This document shows, piece by piece, positions 54,224-63,831 of a stretch of 64,000 bases of DNA (positions are counted from its first letter, which is position 1; each line of letters opens with the position of its first letter). The notes under the pieces are model-generated. The model did no database searches, had not been told where the DNA came from, and saw only the letters and a list, made by a program, of their open reading frames with translations. A program made the translations under genes and the position numbers. Source of the stretch: Solobacterium sp. (GTDB lineage Bacteria > Bacillota_I > Bacilli_A > Erysipelotrichales > Erysipelotrichaceae); assembly GCA_015256455.1 (NCBI GenBank), contig JABZMB010000001.1, forward strand, positions 69,095 to 133,094, read 5' to 3'.

Positions 54224-54868
54224 TTATTTTGACTTATCTTTGAGAGTACCTGTACCACCCTCAACAACCCCATCGTGTCTTGCGACACTGAAGATTGTCA
54301 TAATAAAGCATTTACAGTCCATCATAAATCCCATCTTCTCAACATACTCACCATCGAGTTTTGCCTTAACAGGAATTTCTAATTCATCTCTACCATTTAC
54401 CTGTGCCCAACCAGTTAGACCAGGAGTAATATCATTGGCACCGTATTTATCACGTTCTTCAATCAAATCATATTGATTCCATAACGCTGGACGTGGTCCA
54501 ATGATAGACATCTTACCAACTACAATCTGTAAAATCTGTGGTAGCTCATCTAAACTTGTTTGACGCAAGAACTTACCAATCTTTGTAATATATGCATCTG
54601 GTGAAGATAATAGATGCGTTGGCATATCCTTAGGGGCATCTGTACGCATTGTTCTAAACTTCCAGATATTAAAGTATGTCTTATTCTTACCAACACGTTT
54701 TTGTTTGAAGATAACTGGACCTTTAGAATCTAGTTTTATCGCTATCACAATTGCAATCAATAATGGAGATAATACGATTAATCCGCATACAGACAGAACT
54801 AAATCTATCAATCTCTTTATTGGTAAATAACATTTCTGTTTGAATGTAAGTGCATGTTTTTGATTCAT
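54224..54868 (-). CDS. Undecaprenyl-phosphate sugar phosphotransferase (initiating enzyme)
   Basis: 214 residues: one N-terminal membrane hairpin (KRLIDLVLSVCGLIVLSPLL) and the PglC/WcaJ-type catalytic domain with KQKRVGKNKTYFNIWKFRTM, QTSLDELPQ and MSIIGPRPAL. As a short monotopic phosphoglycosyltransferase it transfers a sugar-1-phosphate to undecaprenyl phosphate, starting the repeat unit. It follows the 4,6-dehydratase gene that may make its substrate. Confidence 0.93.
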   Translation of the reverse strand: MNQKHALTFKQKCYLPIKRLIDLVLSVCGLIVLSPLLIAIVIAIKLDSKGPVIFKQKRVGKNKTYFNIWKFRTMRTDAPKDMPTHLLSSPDAYITKIGKFLRQTSLDELPQILQIVVGKMSIIGPRPALWNQYDLIEERDKYGANDITPGLTGWAQVNGRDELEIPVKAKLDGEYVEKMGFMMDCKCFIMTIFSVARHDGVVEGGTGTLKDKSK

Positions 54869-54892
54869 ATTCCCTCCACTATCACTTAGTCA

Positions 54893-56803
54893 CTAATCTT
54901 TTGGTACGTATGTTGGCACTATATTTGAAACAATCTGTTTGATATTTGGTGATTCAGAATTGGCTGCCTTTTCTAGTTCTTCTAATTGTACCATGAACTC
55001 ATCATCGTCCATGGAGATAGGATGACCGATACTAATCATCTTATTTTCGGTTGTCTGCATACCTTCTTCATCCATCAAGCGCTCTTCATAGAGCTTTTCT
55101 CCCGGACGTAGGCCTGTATACTTCACTTCAATATCTACATCTGGGATATAGCCAGATAAACGAATCAGCTTTCTTGCCATATCGTCAATCTTCACTGGAT
55201 CACCCATATCTAATACGAATACGTCTCCATCATATTCCTGAGCGTAGTAAGCTGCTTGTAATACCAAGGCAACTGCTTCAGGAATTGTCATGAAGTAACG
55301 GATAATATTCTTATCTGTAACAGTAACTGGACCACCTGCTTCAATCTGTTTCTTAAATAATGGAATAACAGATCCACTTGATCCAAGTACGTTACCAAAT
55401 CGAACAGCAGAGAACTTTGTATACTGTGTTAAACCCTTCTCTTGTGCTAGACGATGGGAACGACGGTTCATCATCTGAATAATCATTTCACATAGACGCT
55501 TAGAAGCACCCATGATATTTGTTGGGTTAACCGCCTTATCTGTACTGATCAATACAAACCACTTTACGTTATGACGGATTGCGGCATCCGCAACATTGTA
55601 TGTACCCATAACATTATTTTTGATTGCTTCGTTAGGGCTATCTTCCATTAGTGGAACATGTTTATGTGCAGCCGCATGGAAGATAATATCTGGCTTGTAT
55701 TCATCCATGATGCTATCAAGACGAGACATGTTACGAACACTACCAATTAAAGTAATTAAGTTTAAGGAATTACCATACTTCTTCTTAAGTTCAAGTTGAA
55801 TCCAATATGCATTTCCTTCAAAAATATCAAAGATAATCAAAGCTTTTGGTTGTTTCTCAGCAACCTGACGACATAATTCGGAACCGATACTTCCGCCACC
55901 GCCAGTGACTAATACAACTTTATCTTTGATAAAATTACCAATTTTAGATAAGTCTGTTTCAACTGGATCACGACCCAATAAGTCTTCTACATCAACATCT
56001 CTTAGATTCTTGATGGATACAGTACCATTTAACAACTGATAGACACCAGGAATAGTCTGTACACGACAAGAAGTTGAAGAACATATATCTAGGATTTCTT
56101 TCTGAACTCTCTTAGGAGCAGATGGAATCGCTAGAATAATCTTGTTAATATCATATTTATTTGCTAATTCTGGGATATCTTCACGTGTACCTTCAATTGG
56201 AACGCCATTGATATACTTCTTAACCAAGCGTGCATCATCATCCACAACACAGAATACCTTAGCCTTCAAAGAAGTACTGTGCATGTATTCCTGAATAATT
56301 TCACGTCCTGCAGCACCAGCACCAACAACCATAACTCTTTCAACGATTGCATCGTCAGATACACCATAGTCTTTGAATACACTGAGCGCACGATACATAA
56401 AGCGCACCATCGTAGTGAATCCGAAGGACATTAAACCACCGATGATATAGAAAGAAACAGGCATCTGAATACGTGTAATAAAATAAACAATCACTACACC
56501 AATCTGTGCAAATACCCATGCATATACAGAACGTAATAATTCATATGCACCAGCAAACTTCCATACCGATTGATATAGGTGGAACATATGTAGCATTATA
56601 ACGTCAATGAGGATATACCAAATAATGACACTGGCATACCCTGTTGTGTAATAACGATCAATCCATGAATAATGGAAATCAAAGCGAATCATTAATGCAA
56701 AGAAATAACTTCCTGCAATGATTGCCGCATCTAAAAGAGCCATCGCAATCGAAACGTGTTGGATCTTATTTAGTATGCTGGATAGTAAACTATTTTTCTT
56801 CAT
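54893..56803 (-). CDS. UDP-GlcNAc 4,6-dehydratase, membrane type (PglF/CapD-like)
   Basis: 636 residues: four to five N-terminal membrane helices (about 15-140), a first Rossmann-like domain (VMVVGAGAAGREI near 157), and the catalytic SDR domain starting VLVTGGGGSIGSEL near 298. The active-site region LISTDKAVNPTNIMGASKR has methionine in place of the usual tyrosine, typical for this subfamily. Product is expected to be UDP-4-keto-6-deoxy-GlcNAc. The ribosome site GGAGG is 15 bp from the ATG, an unusually wide spacing, but no better start is visible. Confidence 0.9.
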   Translation of the reverse strand: MKKNSLLSSILNKIQHVSIAMALLDAAIIAGSYFFALMIRFDFHYSWIDRYYTTGYASVIIWYILIDVIMLHMFHLYQSVWKFAGAYELLRSVYAWVFAQIGVVIVYFITRIQMPVSFYIIGGLMSFGFTTMVRFMYRALSVFKDYGVSDDAIVERVMVVGAGAAGREIIQEYMHSTSLKAKVFCVVDDDARLVKKYINGVPIEGTREDIPELANKYDINKIILAIPSAPKRVQKEILDICSSTSCRVQTIPGVYQLLNGTVSIKNLRDVDVEDLLGRDPVETDLSKIGNFIKDKVVLVTGGGGSIGSELCRQVAEKQPKALIIFDIFEGNAYWIQLELKKKYGNSLNLITLIGSVRNMSRLDSIMDEYKPDIIFHAAAHKHVPLMEDSPNEAIKNNVMGTYNVADAAIRHNVKWFVLISTDKAVNPTNIMGASKRLCEMIIQMMNRRSHRLAQEKGLTQYTKFSAVRFGNVLGSSGSVIPLFKKQIEAGGPVTVTDKNIIRYFMTIPEAVALVLQAAYYAQEYDGDVFVLDMGDPVKIDDMARKLIRLSGYIPDVDIEVKYTGLRPGEKLYEERLMDEEGMQTTENKMISIGHPISMDDDEFMVQLEELEKAANSESPNIKQIVSNIVPTYVPKD

Positions 56804-56826
56804 ACTATTCTTACAAGCCTCCTTAG

Positions 56827-57489
56827 TTATTCATCAGACTTTTTCTTTGGATACTGATGATCAAACAACGCTAAGGCAACTACGATTAAGAATGATAATC
56901 CAAATCCTGCCATAAAGCCCTTTAGACCATAACTCTTTAGTGAAACTGGTGTAACACGAACCTTCCCAGGAGCTGTTACAACTTTAACTGTAGCTTCCCC
57001 TTGCATAAGCTCTGTAATCTTTTCTGGAGCGATTTCTGCAAGTAGCTTCGCAACTTCTTCGGTTGTCTTCTCATTTGGCATAACAACTGCTACTTCAACA
57101 ATCTGAGTAGATACCTTTACGGCTGTTTTCACATTGCTATTACGCACCATCTGTGCTGCATCCATTTCAAGATTTGCATTCTTAATTACTTCATCTAAGA
57201 CTTCACCACTCTTTAATAGTTCAGCTGCTGTATTTACCTTCAAGATTACATCTGCACTCTCATCTGGCATGATTTGCTTTTCATCTTTCTCCGTCATAAT
57301 ATACATTGAAAAATTTGCTTCATATGTTGGCTTCTTAGTTAGTTTTGCAAATCCGATACCAGCTACCATACCTAAAATAGCAGCACCAATAATCCAGAAT
57401 TTCTTCTTGAAAATATTGCTGATTAACTTTCTTAGGTCTAATTCCATATCCTCATCAAAATCTAAGATTGTTTTATTATTCTGTTCCAT
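56827..57489 (-). CDS. Wzz/CpsC-like polysaccharide co-polymerase
   Basis: 220 residues. A membrane helix about 34-50 after a LRKLISNIFKKKFW start, an outer domain (60-185) and a second helix (about 190-208, AGFGLSFLIVVALALF). This layout fits YveK/CpsC chain-length regulators of Gram-positive capsules. No CpsD-type tyrosine kinase gene accompanies it. GGAGG lies 6 bp before the ATG. Confidence 0.88.
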   Translation of the reverse strand: MEQNNKTILDFDEDMELDLRKLISNIFKKKFWIIGAAILGMVAGIGFAKLTKKPTYEANFSMYIMTEKDEKQIMPDESADVILKVNTAAELLKSGEVLDEVIKNANLEMDAAQMVRNSNVKTAVKVSTQIVEVAVVMPNEKTTEEVAKLLAEIAPEKITELMQGEATVKVVTAPGKVRVTPVSLKSYGLKGFMAGFGLSFLIVVALALFDHQYPKKKSDE

Positions 57490-57510
57490 AACATCCTCCG
57501 TACTGTTATT

Positions 57511-58338
57511 TTAGTTTTCTGTTTTCTCAATTGTTTCTTGGAAGTTATAGCAATCTACCAAATCAACCTGCTCGTACGTTAAATCACCGAACACCTTTGA
57601 AACAATACCTTTTTGTATATTCTTAATAAATAGATTAAATATTTTTGTAAACCAAATTTTTTTACCATGGATTTTCGCAATTTCTTCAACCATTTCTTTT
57701 GTATTTACATATTCCTTATTCTGTGGGAAGAAGATTCCTTCCATCTGGTTTGTGATTACCTGATGCACAAATTCGGATAAGTTATCTACAAATAACATAC
57801 TTCTCTTATTTGTATAGTTTGGGAAAATTGGTGACTTTAGCGCAAACTTACGTAAACTCTGATAATTTCCCTTGCAGCCCTTTCCATAAATCATAGGTGG
57901 TCTTAGAATAGCTACCTTGAAGTTTTCATCTACCAACTTAGAAATCAGATGATCCGCTTCTAACTTGGATTTTCCATATGCATTCTGAGGATCTTCTTTT
58001 GTCTGTTTTGTGATATGTCCAATTGTCTTACCATAAACAGACATTGTACTAAGCATAATGAATTGCTTTACACCTGCTGCTTTAGCACATTCTGCGATTT
58101 TAACTACTAAATCACGATTTACTACATAATAAAGTTGGCGATTTTCATCTGTCTCTTTAATATGTGCAATTCCCGCCACGTTATATACAACATCATAACC
58201 TATAAAGTCTTCTTTTTTTGGTTCATAATTCTGTGTTGGAATTGTATCAATCTGATATCCATACTTTTCAGTTAAATAGGTCTTTGCCTTTTCACCGATG
58301 TAGGAACCAGCACCTGTAATTAAAATCCTAGTAGTCAT
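57511..58338 (-). CDS. NAD(P)-dependent sugar epimerase/reductase
   Basis: 275 residues, extended SDR. RILITGAGSYIGEKAK is the NAD(P)-binding loop, VYNVAGIAH and LSTMSVYGKT the active-site strand, and NAYGKSK the Y-x3-K catalytic pair. Beside a 4,6-dehydratase it may reduce the 4-keto sugar (giving UDP-QuiNAc or UDP-FucNAc). This step is inferred from location. CGGAGG precedes the ATG. Confidence 0.85.
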   Translation of the reverse strand: MTTRILITGAGSYIGEKAKTYLTEKYGYQIDTIPTQNYEPKKEDFIGYDVVYNVAGIAHIKETDENRQLYYVVNRDLVVKIAECAKAAGVKQFIMLSTMSVYGKTIGHITKQTKEDPQNAYGKSKLEADHLISKLVDENFKVAILRPPMIYGKGCKGNYQSLRKFALKSPIFPNYTNKRSMLFVDNLSEFVHQVITNQMEGIFFPQNKEYVNTKEMVEEIAKIHGKKIWFTKIFNLFIKNIQKGIVSKVFGDLTYEQVDLVDCYNFQETIEKTEN

Positions 58339-58350
58339 ATAATCCTCCGA

Positions 58351-60153
58351 TTAATTGCTTGTAAATGTTAATAGTGAACCATTTTGGTCCGCAACCCATT
58401 GATTGTCTTGAATGCAGTACCAAGTATATCCATCTGCTTGTTTTGTTTCTTTTACGTAGAACTTTTGTCCCCGTGCGGCAGTTCCTACAACGGCACCATT
58501 AACACTTGGTGCACTTCTAATATTTAACGCATCTACCTTAATTGTAACCGTTCCAGTTGTAGTGCCAGCTGTTTTGGAATCCGTAGTTGATTCTGTATTA
58601 GTTTGTGTATTTTCAGTTGGAATTGGTTGTCCATTCATTATGAGATTATATTGATACTGATATGCATTCTTCTCTGCTTGGTCTGGATAAACAACAGATA
58701 GCAACTCATTTGGTGCAGAAGCTGTATATTCCATGCCATCCACACCACCAACGTGAGCTGTAATAATCTCCCACTTAATACCCTCATCAAGTGTCTGTGC
58801 AGCTAACTGATTAATCTTAGATACATCCACATTTGTTAAGAAGGACCCTGCAAGTGAATCTAAGATACTTGCAAAGTGTGGAATCATTGCTGGACTTGTT
58901 AGTTTTTCAATGATTGCTTTTAATACAATCTGCTGATGTGCATTACGGTCTAAATCACCATCCGGCAAATTATATCTTTCGCGCACATATTCGAGTGCCA
59001 TTGTAGAATCCAATGTGATTTCACCCGCAGGGAAGTAATTACCTGTCCAATAGCCTGTAAATTCATTAGGATTGTAAACCGTAACACCACCCAATTTATC
59101 AATAATATTCAAAAATGTGGAGAAGTTTACAATCAGGTAATCTTCTGCATTTGTTCCATAGTAATTGTTAATCGTATCTACTGCGTTCTGTACGCCCATA
59201 ACACCCGCATGTGTTAACTTATCATATCCACCAAGCGCTACGTTAGGTACATATGAATCACGTGCAAATGAACCAATTAAAATCTGACGTGTCTTTGGAT
59301 TAACTGTAACCATCATATTTACATCGAAACGACCCTCTGGTAGTAACTCTCCATAATCATCATTACCACCAACAAACACCGTAAATGGAGCAGTATCTGC
59401 AGCCTTAGGCTTCTTTACAACCTCCGCATCGATATCAATAGTCGCAAGAACTACTGTCTCATTTTCGAAATTACTAAACTTTTTATAATTCTTTAAAGCT
59501 GACTTATATGTTGTATTAATGAGGAGAGCTGAAACTTCATTATTATAGAGAGCCTCAACCGCATTAATAATTGTCTTTCTCTTATCAAATTTGAGTTTTG
59601 TTTCAAGGGTCTCATCAATCCAAGCAATCGCTTTTTCCTGGTTCTTTTGATCAGAAGCAGATTGTGCTGCGATTGTTTTATCGAAGTAATCCTTGATTTT
59701 ATCTGAAGTTGTTGTGTCCTGGAATACATCTTTGTGTTGTTCCTTATATTCTGATTTCAACGCAACAATTTCATAATGTGTTGTATTAGAAGCATTATTT
59801 GCATTTAATACATTCATTAAACTACGGTTTGTATTGTAGATATAAACCGAAGAGATAGTAAATGCCACTGCCAAAATGGCATTGAAAGCCAATACCAAAT
59901 AATTCTTTCTGGATTTTATCTTTACGATTCTTCCATCCTCTTTTTGAAACTTTCTATGCTTAAAGCGCAATAAAGAAAGAATCAAGGCGAATATTGCAAT
60001 CGCTAATGATCCAACAATAATCATTGCTCTCCAACGAAGTGGAAGGAAGGCTAATCTAAAAACAACTGTATCAAAGAGAATACATCCAGCAAAGGCAATC
60101 AGCCAAGACACCAAGGAAATATTCAGTTTGTTCTTTTTCTTTTTTTCTGACAT
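58351..60153 (-). CDS. LytR-CpsA-Psr (LCP) polymer ligase with C-terminal SH3 domain
   Basis: 600 residues from the ATG at 60153, chosen over an earlier ATG because TGGAG lies upstream. Three membrane segments in the first 120 residues are followed by a long helical part and the LCP domain (about 280-510) with SFARDSYVP, GVMGVQNAVDTINNYYG and VRERYNLPDGDLDRNAHQQ (arginines bind the lipid-linked pyrophosphate). A threonine-rich linker leads to a bacterial SH3 domain (about 537-597, LNIRSAPSVNGAVVG). It should attach the polysaccharide to peptidoglycan on the outer face. It begins the capsule-type operon. Confidence 0.92.
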   Translation of the reverse strand: MSEKKKKNKLNISLVSWLIAFAGCILFDTVVFRLAFLPLRWRAMIIVGSLAIAIFALILSLLRFKHRKFQKEDGRIVKIKSRKNYLVLAFNAILAVAFTISSVYIYNTNRSLMNVLNANNASNTTHYEIVALKSEYKEQHKDVFQDTTTSDKIKDYFDKTIAAQSASDQKNQEKAIAWIDETLETKLKFDKRKTIINAVEALYNNEVSALLINTTYKSALKNYKKFSNFENETVVLATIDIDAEVVKKPKAADTAPFTVFVGGNDDYGELLPEGRFDVNMMVTVNPKTRQILIGSFARDSYVPNVALGGYDKLTHAGVMGVQNAVDTINNYYGTNAEDYLIVNFSTFLNIIDKLGGVTVYNPNEFTGYWTGNYFPAGEITLDSTMALEYVRERYNLPDGDLDRNAHQQIVLKAIIEKLTSPAMIPHFASILDSLAGSFLTNVDVSKINQLAAQTLDEGIKWEIITAHVGGVDGMEYTASAPNELLSVVYPDQAEKNAYQYQYNLIMNGQPIPTENTQTNTESTTDSKTAGTTTGTVTIKVDALNIRSAPSVNGAVVGTAARGQKFYVKETKQADGYTWYCIQDNQWVADQNGSLLTFTSN

Positions 60154-60184
60154 ATATCTACTCCAGTTAAATTTTACCATAGTG

Positions 60185-60211
60185 ATTATACAACACATCA
60201 CTGTATATCAA
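60185..60211 (-). promoter_or_regulatory. Probable promoter of the LCP gene with an overlapping inverted repeat
   Basis: Minus strand TATAAT (60190-60185) with a TTGATA-like -35 (60211-60206) at a short 15-bp spacing, or TTTTGA at 17 bp. The perfect inverted repeat AGTGAT-N10-ATCACT (60181-60202) covers the -10 and may be an operator. Confidence 0.5.
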
Positions 60212-60255
60212 AAATTGCCTATTTATTTCACATTTTCTCACATATTCAAACTAGC

Positions 60256-61422
60256 CTAGTGATTGCTGATGGATTCCACATCTGTTTGTTCTTCATTGAG
60301 ATAGAACAATGTAATCCATGCAACCCAGAATAAAGCTTGACGATAGTTCACTAAGAACGTCGTTTCTACCAAAATCGAAATAAAACAAATCCAACTTACT
60401 ACATTTAGCCCTTTTAGCCTCTTTTTAAACCATGCCATCAAAATTGCGAAAGGAATGATTCCATAAGAGAAGAACAGGTTTACAAACGAAGAATGGATTT
60501 CATTCACAGGTTCTGGATAATACCGCTCGTAATTTCCTTCCCCTGCACCATAGATAAAGTACTCTGGATAGTTTACTATCTTTTCGGCAGCACGTTCACG
60601 CAAGATATCTTTAATACCATCCGCATAAATCACTTTAAATAATTTATAACGAATACGATTCACTGTCGTATACTCCACATTTTCAAGACGGAAGTCTGCG
60701 GATGGCCAAAAATAATATCCAACGCCACTAGTAACAAGAACCAATCCTACACATAACGCTACCTTACTCAATTTTAACTTTGCACTCACGAATCGAAGTA
60801 GCGCTAAAACGTATAGTACAAATAATCCTAATAATGCTGATAACGATTTACTTTGTAAAGCAAGGAAGATACCCGCAACTGTAGAAATAGGAAATAAGTA
60901 GTTATCAATCTTTTCATGTTTGGTGAGATATGCAAATACAAGAATAATAAACACATAGAAACCCAATTGATTAGGATCTGTAAACGTACCCATATATCGT
61001 GTCGCACCATTCTCCCAAAGTTCATAGTAGACACGACCAAAGCCACTGCAATATACAAAAAACTGTATTCCTAAATTGACATATAATGTATAGCGGATTT
61101 TATCTATTAATGAACGACTTACACCACTATCATAGGAGTAAACCGTTATACCGATATACACAAGATATAGAGATGAATACATAAATCTTGGATCCGGCAC
61201 AACTTTATGATAGAAAGCATTAATCATAATCGCTAATATAAGGAAAATATAAAGCAACTTATTCTTCTTTAAATTCGGTATCAATGTTTCTGTTTTTACA
61301 TCCTTATATACCCTGCAAAAAAAATAAAGCATGAGTAAACCATCAGCAGGCTGCACTTGCCCTGCCCCTCTAAAATAAAACGGACGTAAAAGTATAAATA
61401 AAAGTAATAGGATATCTGTCAT
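60256..61422 (-). CDS. O-antigen ligase / Wzy-like membrane protein
   Basis: 388 residues with about ten to eleven membrane helices. The conserved FTDPNQLGFYVFIILVFAY block and a following outside loop (YTTVNRIRYKLFKVIY...YGAGEGNYE) are typical of Wzy/WaaL proteins. It is upstream of the LCP gene with a 102-bp gap that contains a promoter, so it is transcribed separately or only partly with the operon. It may be a second polymerase or a ligase. Confidence 0.8.
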   Translation of the reverse strand: MTDILLLLFILLRPFYFRGAGQVQPADGLLMLYFFCRVYKDVKTETLIPNLKKNKLLYIFLILAIMINAFYHKVVPDPRFMYSSLYLVYIGITVYSYDSGVSRSLIDKIRYTLYVNLGIQFFVYCSGFGRVYYELWENGATRYMGTFTDPNQLGFYVFIILVFAYLTKHEKIDNYLFPISTVAGIFLALQSKSLSALLGLFVLYVLALLRFVSAKLKLSKVALCVGLVLVTSGVGYYFWPSADFRLENVEYTTVNRIRYKLFKVIYADGIKDILRERAAEKIVNYPEYFIYGAGEGNYERYYPEPVNEIHSSFVNLFFSYGIIPFAILMAWFKKRLKGLNVVSWICFISILVETTFLVNYRQALFWVAWITLFYLNEEQTDVESISNH

Positions 61423-61447
61423 AGTTCACTCATTCTGTATCTAATAA

Positions 61448-61476
61448 ATTTTAGACTATTCCCAGTAAATGAGCAA
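61448..61476 (-). promoter_or_regulatory. Probable promoter of the Wzy/WaaL-like gene
   Basis: Minus strand TTGCTC (61476-61471), 17-bp spacer, TAAAAT (61453-61448), 26 bp before the ATG. The rest of this divergent 302-bp gap (61423-61724) shows nothing except the plus-strand promoter at 61673. Confidence 0.5.
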
Positions 61477-61672
61477 CCTGTAAATCATGCCAATCAGTAA
61501 TCTTAAGATGATAATTATCGTCTTCAATTTAGGCAAAAAATATTCGTCACAAATTCCAAATTGAAACGGGAACTCAAGCTCAAAATATATGTAAAATATA
61601 GATACGATTTGAAACATTATTTTTGTTTGAAATTTCCTTGATAATACATTGTATTATTTTGTGTTTCCCCTA

Positions 61673-61700
61673 TTGACTTCATGCATGAATGGACTATATT
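61673..61700 (+). promoter_or_regulatory. Promoter of the choline-binding repeat protein gene
   Basis: TTGACT (61673-61678), 16-bp spacer, TATATT (61695-61700), then AAGGGGGAAG before the ATG at 61725. The copy upstream of the next gene at 63832 has the same layout. Confidence 0.78.
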
Positions 61701-61724
61701 GAGGGTAAATAAGGGGGAAGAAAA

Positions 61725-63533
61725 ATGAAACGACAATTCTTATGTATTTGCGCTATTTTTCTCGGTTTTTTATTGTACCACCCTACAGCAGTTGTTTCTG
61801 CAGAAGAAACAACCAATACAACCTCCAAACCAAAAGTTGGATGGGTACTTACCGATGGTATTTACCAATACTATGACAGTAAAGGAGATAAATTAATCGG
61901 CTGGCAACAAATCAATAACAATTGGTACTACCTAGGTAATGACGGAAACATGCAGACAGGATGGATTGCCTATGGAGGAAGAAATTACTACCTAAAGCCT
62001 TCTGGTGAGATGGCAACTGGATGGGTCTACACAAATGATCATTACCAATACCTAGACTCATTTGGAATCCAGAAATTTGGATGGCAACAAATTAACAACA
62101 ATTGGTATTACCTCGGCAATGATGGAGATATGCAAACAGGTTGGGTCGTTTACGCTAATCATTATTACTATTTTAAACCTTCTGGCGAAATGGCTACTGG
62201 ATGGGTATTCACTAACGACCACTATCAATATCTAGATGAATTTGGACTAAGAAAAGAAGGTTTACAGCATATTAATGGTCATTGGTATTGTTTCTCTGAC
62301 GGAGATATGATGACAGGACTTATCACTCGTAATGGTTCACAACTTCTGTTTGGTGATGATGGTAGTTTAGTTAACGGTATCTCCTATAGACATGAATATG
62401 GATATTATTTCGTAGATTCTAATATGGAATACCAGACCGGATGGCAATTATTTAATGGCAATTGGTACTACTTTGGTTCAGATAAGCTGATGCATCATGG
62501 CTGGCTTTCTTATAATGGAAACTGGTACTACTTAGATGACGAAGGAATAATGGTAGCGAATCGCTCCATCGAAATCGATGGTAAATTATACCACTTCGAT
62601 GCATCTGGAATTGAAAGATCCGGTTGGACACAAATTAATGGCTACTGGTACTACTATAACTCAGAAGGAAAACTAGTAAGTGATTGGTTAACTTATAATG
62701 GAAACCGCTATTACTTTGATGAAAACGGTGTAATGGTAGCAAATCGCAATCTTGAAATTGATGGTAAAACATACTGCTTCGATTCATTTGGAATCGAAAG
62801 ATCCGGTTGGACACAAATTAATGGGAACTGGTACTACTTTGATGTAGAGGGAAACGTAGTAGATGGTTGGTTTACATATGGCGGAAATAGATATCATATT
62901 GATGAAAACAAGATGATGTCTACCGGTTGGGTATATACACACAATCATTACCAATATTTAAACACATATGGCATTCAACAATTCGGCTGGCAACAAATAA
63001 ATGGTAACTGGTATTACTTTGATGAAGCTGGTGATATGCAAACTGGATGGCTCAAGTTGGGTGATTATGAATACTATTTAAAACCTTCTGGTGAAATGGC
63101 TACTGGCTGGATATTTACAAATGGTTATTGGCAGTATCTACTTGACTCTGGAGTGAGATTAAGTGGCATTGTGAAAATTAACGAACATTGGTATTACCTA
63201 GCAGATGGAAACATGCATACAGGTCTAATAAGACATGATGGTTCACTATTTCTTTTTGCAGATGATGGAAGTCTTGTTCATGGTATCCTTTATATCTTTC
63301 AACAGGGTAAATATTTCGTGAATTCTAATATGGAATATCAAACAGGCTGGCAATTCTTTGTAGGTAATTGGTACTACTTTGGCACAGATAAACGTATGCA
63401 TTATGGCTGGCTTTCTTATAATGGAAACTGGTACTACTTAGATGAAAGTGGTGTAATGGTACGTAATCGTAGTATCGAAATCAATGGACAAGTATATTAC
63501 TTTGATTCATTCGGTATTTACCAACCTGCATAA
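61725..63533 (+). CDS. Secreted protein made almost only of choline-binding repeats
   Basis: 602 residues. Signal peptide 1-27 (cleavage after VVSA). From about residue 38 to the end there are nearly thirty choline-binding-type repeats (GWQQINNNWYYLGNDG-like) and no catalytic domain. A block of about 120 residues in the middle (starting HINGHWYCFSDGDM) recurs at the C-terminus (starting KINEHWYYLADGNM), showing internal duplication. It should bind phosphocholine polymer at the surface. A ligand-holding, adhesin or coat role is possible. GGGGGAAG precedes the ATG. Confidence 0.88.
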   Translation: MKRQFLCICAIFLGFLLYHPTAVVSAEETTNTTSKPKVGWVLTDGIYQYYDSKGDKLIGWQQINNNWYYLGNDGNMQTGWIAYGGRNYYLKPSGEMATGWVYTNDHYQYLDSFGIQKFGWQQINNNWYYLGNDGDMQTGWVVYANHYYYFKPSGEMATGWVFTNDHYQYLDEFGLRKEGLQHINGHWYCFSDGDMMTGLITRNGSQLLFGDDGSLVNGISYRHEYGYYFVDSNMEYQTGWQLFNGNWYYFGSDKLMHHGWLSYNGNWYYLDDEGIMVANRSIEIDGKLYHFDASGIERSGWTQINGYWYYYNSEGKLVSDWLTYNGNRYYFDENGVMVANRNLEIDGKTYCFDSFGIERSGWTQINGNWYYFDVEGNVVDGWFTYGGNRYHIDENKMMSTGWVYTHNHYQYLNTYGIQQFGWQQINGNWYYFDEAGDMQTGWLKLGDYEYYLKPSGEMATGWIFTNGYWQYLLDSGVRLSGIVKINEHWYYLADGNMHTGLIRHDGSLFLFADDGSLVHGILYIFQQGKYFVNSNMEYQTGWQFFVGNWYYFGTDKRMHYGWLSYNGNWYYLDESGVMVRNRSIEINGQVYYFDSFGIYQPA

Positions 63534-63571
63534 AAGAGATATCAATCTATTCATTCAAATGTAATTAAGTT

Positions 63572-63606
63572 AAAAGGACTTGGCTTCACACACGCCAAGT
63601 CCTTTT
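63572..63606 (+). terminator. Terminator after the choline-binding repeat protein
   Basis: 13-bp perfect stem AAAAGGACTTGGC/GCCAAGTCCTTTT with a 9-nt loop, ending in a T run. The following 225 bp up to the next gene hold only its promoter. Confidence 0.93.
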
Positions 63607-63780
63607 CTATGTTTTATATCATTTTAAGCCATGTAGAAACAAATTAAATAATGTATCAAAACTAATTAAGAAGTATTCAATATAAAATGATAATTTATAG
63701 ATGAATATGATATGGCTTTGGTTTATCGGGAAGTTTACCCCCCTCTTCAAATGATATATTTTTTATTTCATAAAATTATG

Positions 63781-63808
63781 TTGATTTTATCTACAAACTA
63801 ACTAAAAT
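63781..63808 (+). promoter_or_regulatory. Promoter of the second choline-binding-type gene
   Basis: TTGATT (63781-63786), 16-bp spacer, TAAAAT (63803-63808), then GGGGGAG before the ATG at 63832, the same arrangement as upstream of the gene at 61725. Confidence 0.68.
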
Positions 63809-63831
63809 AATTGTGAATAAGGGGGAGAGAA

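Noticed and set aside
38125..63533. Repeated DNA in 38125-40959 and 61725-63533 as a CRISPR or mobile repeat
   Set aside because: The periodicity is that of protein repeats of about 20 residues (choline-binding modules), with diverged DNA and no spacers.
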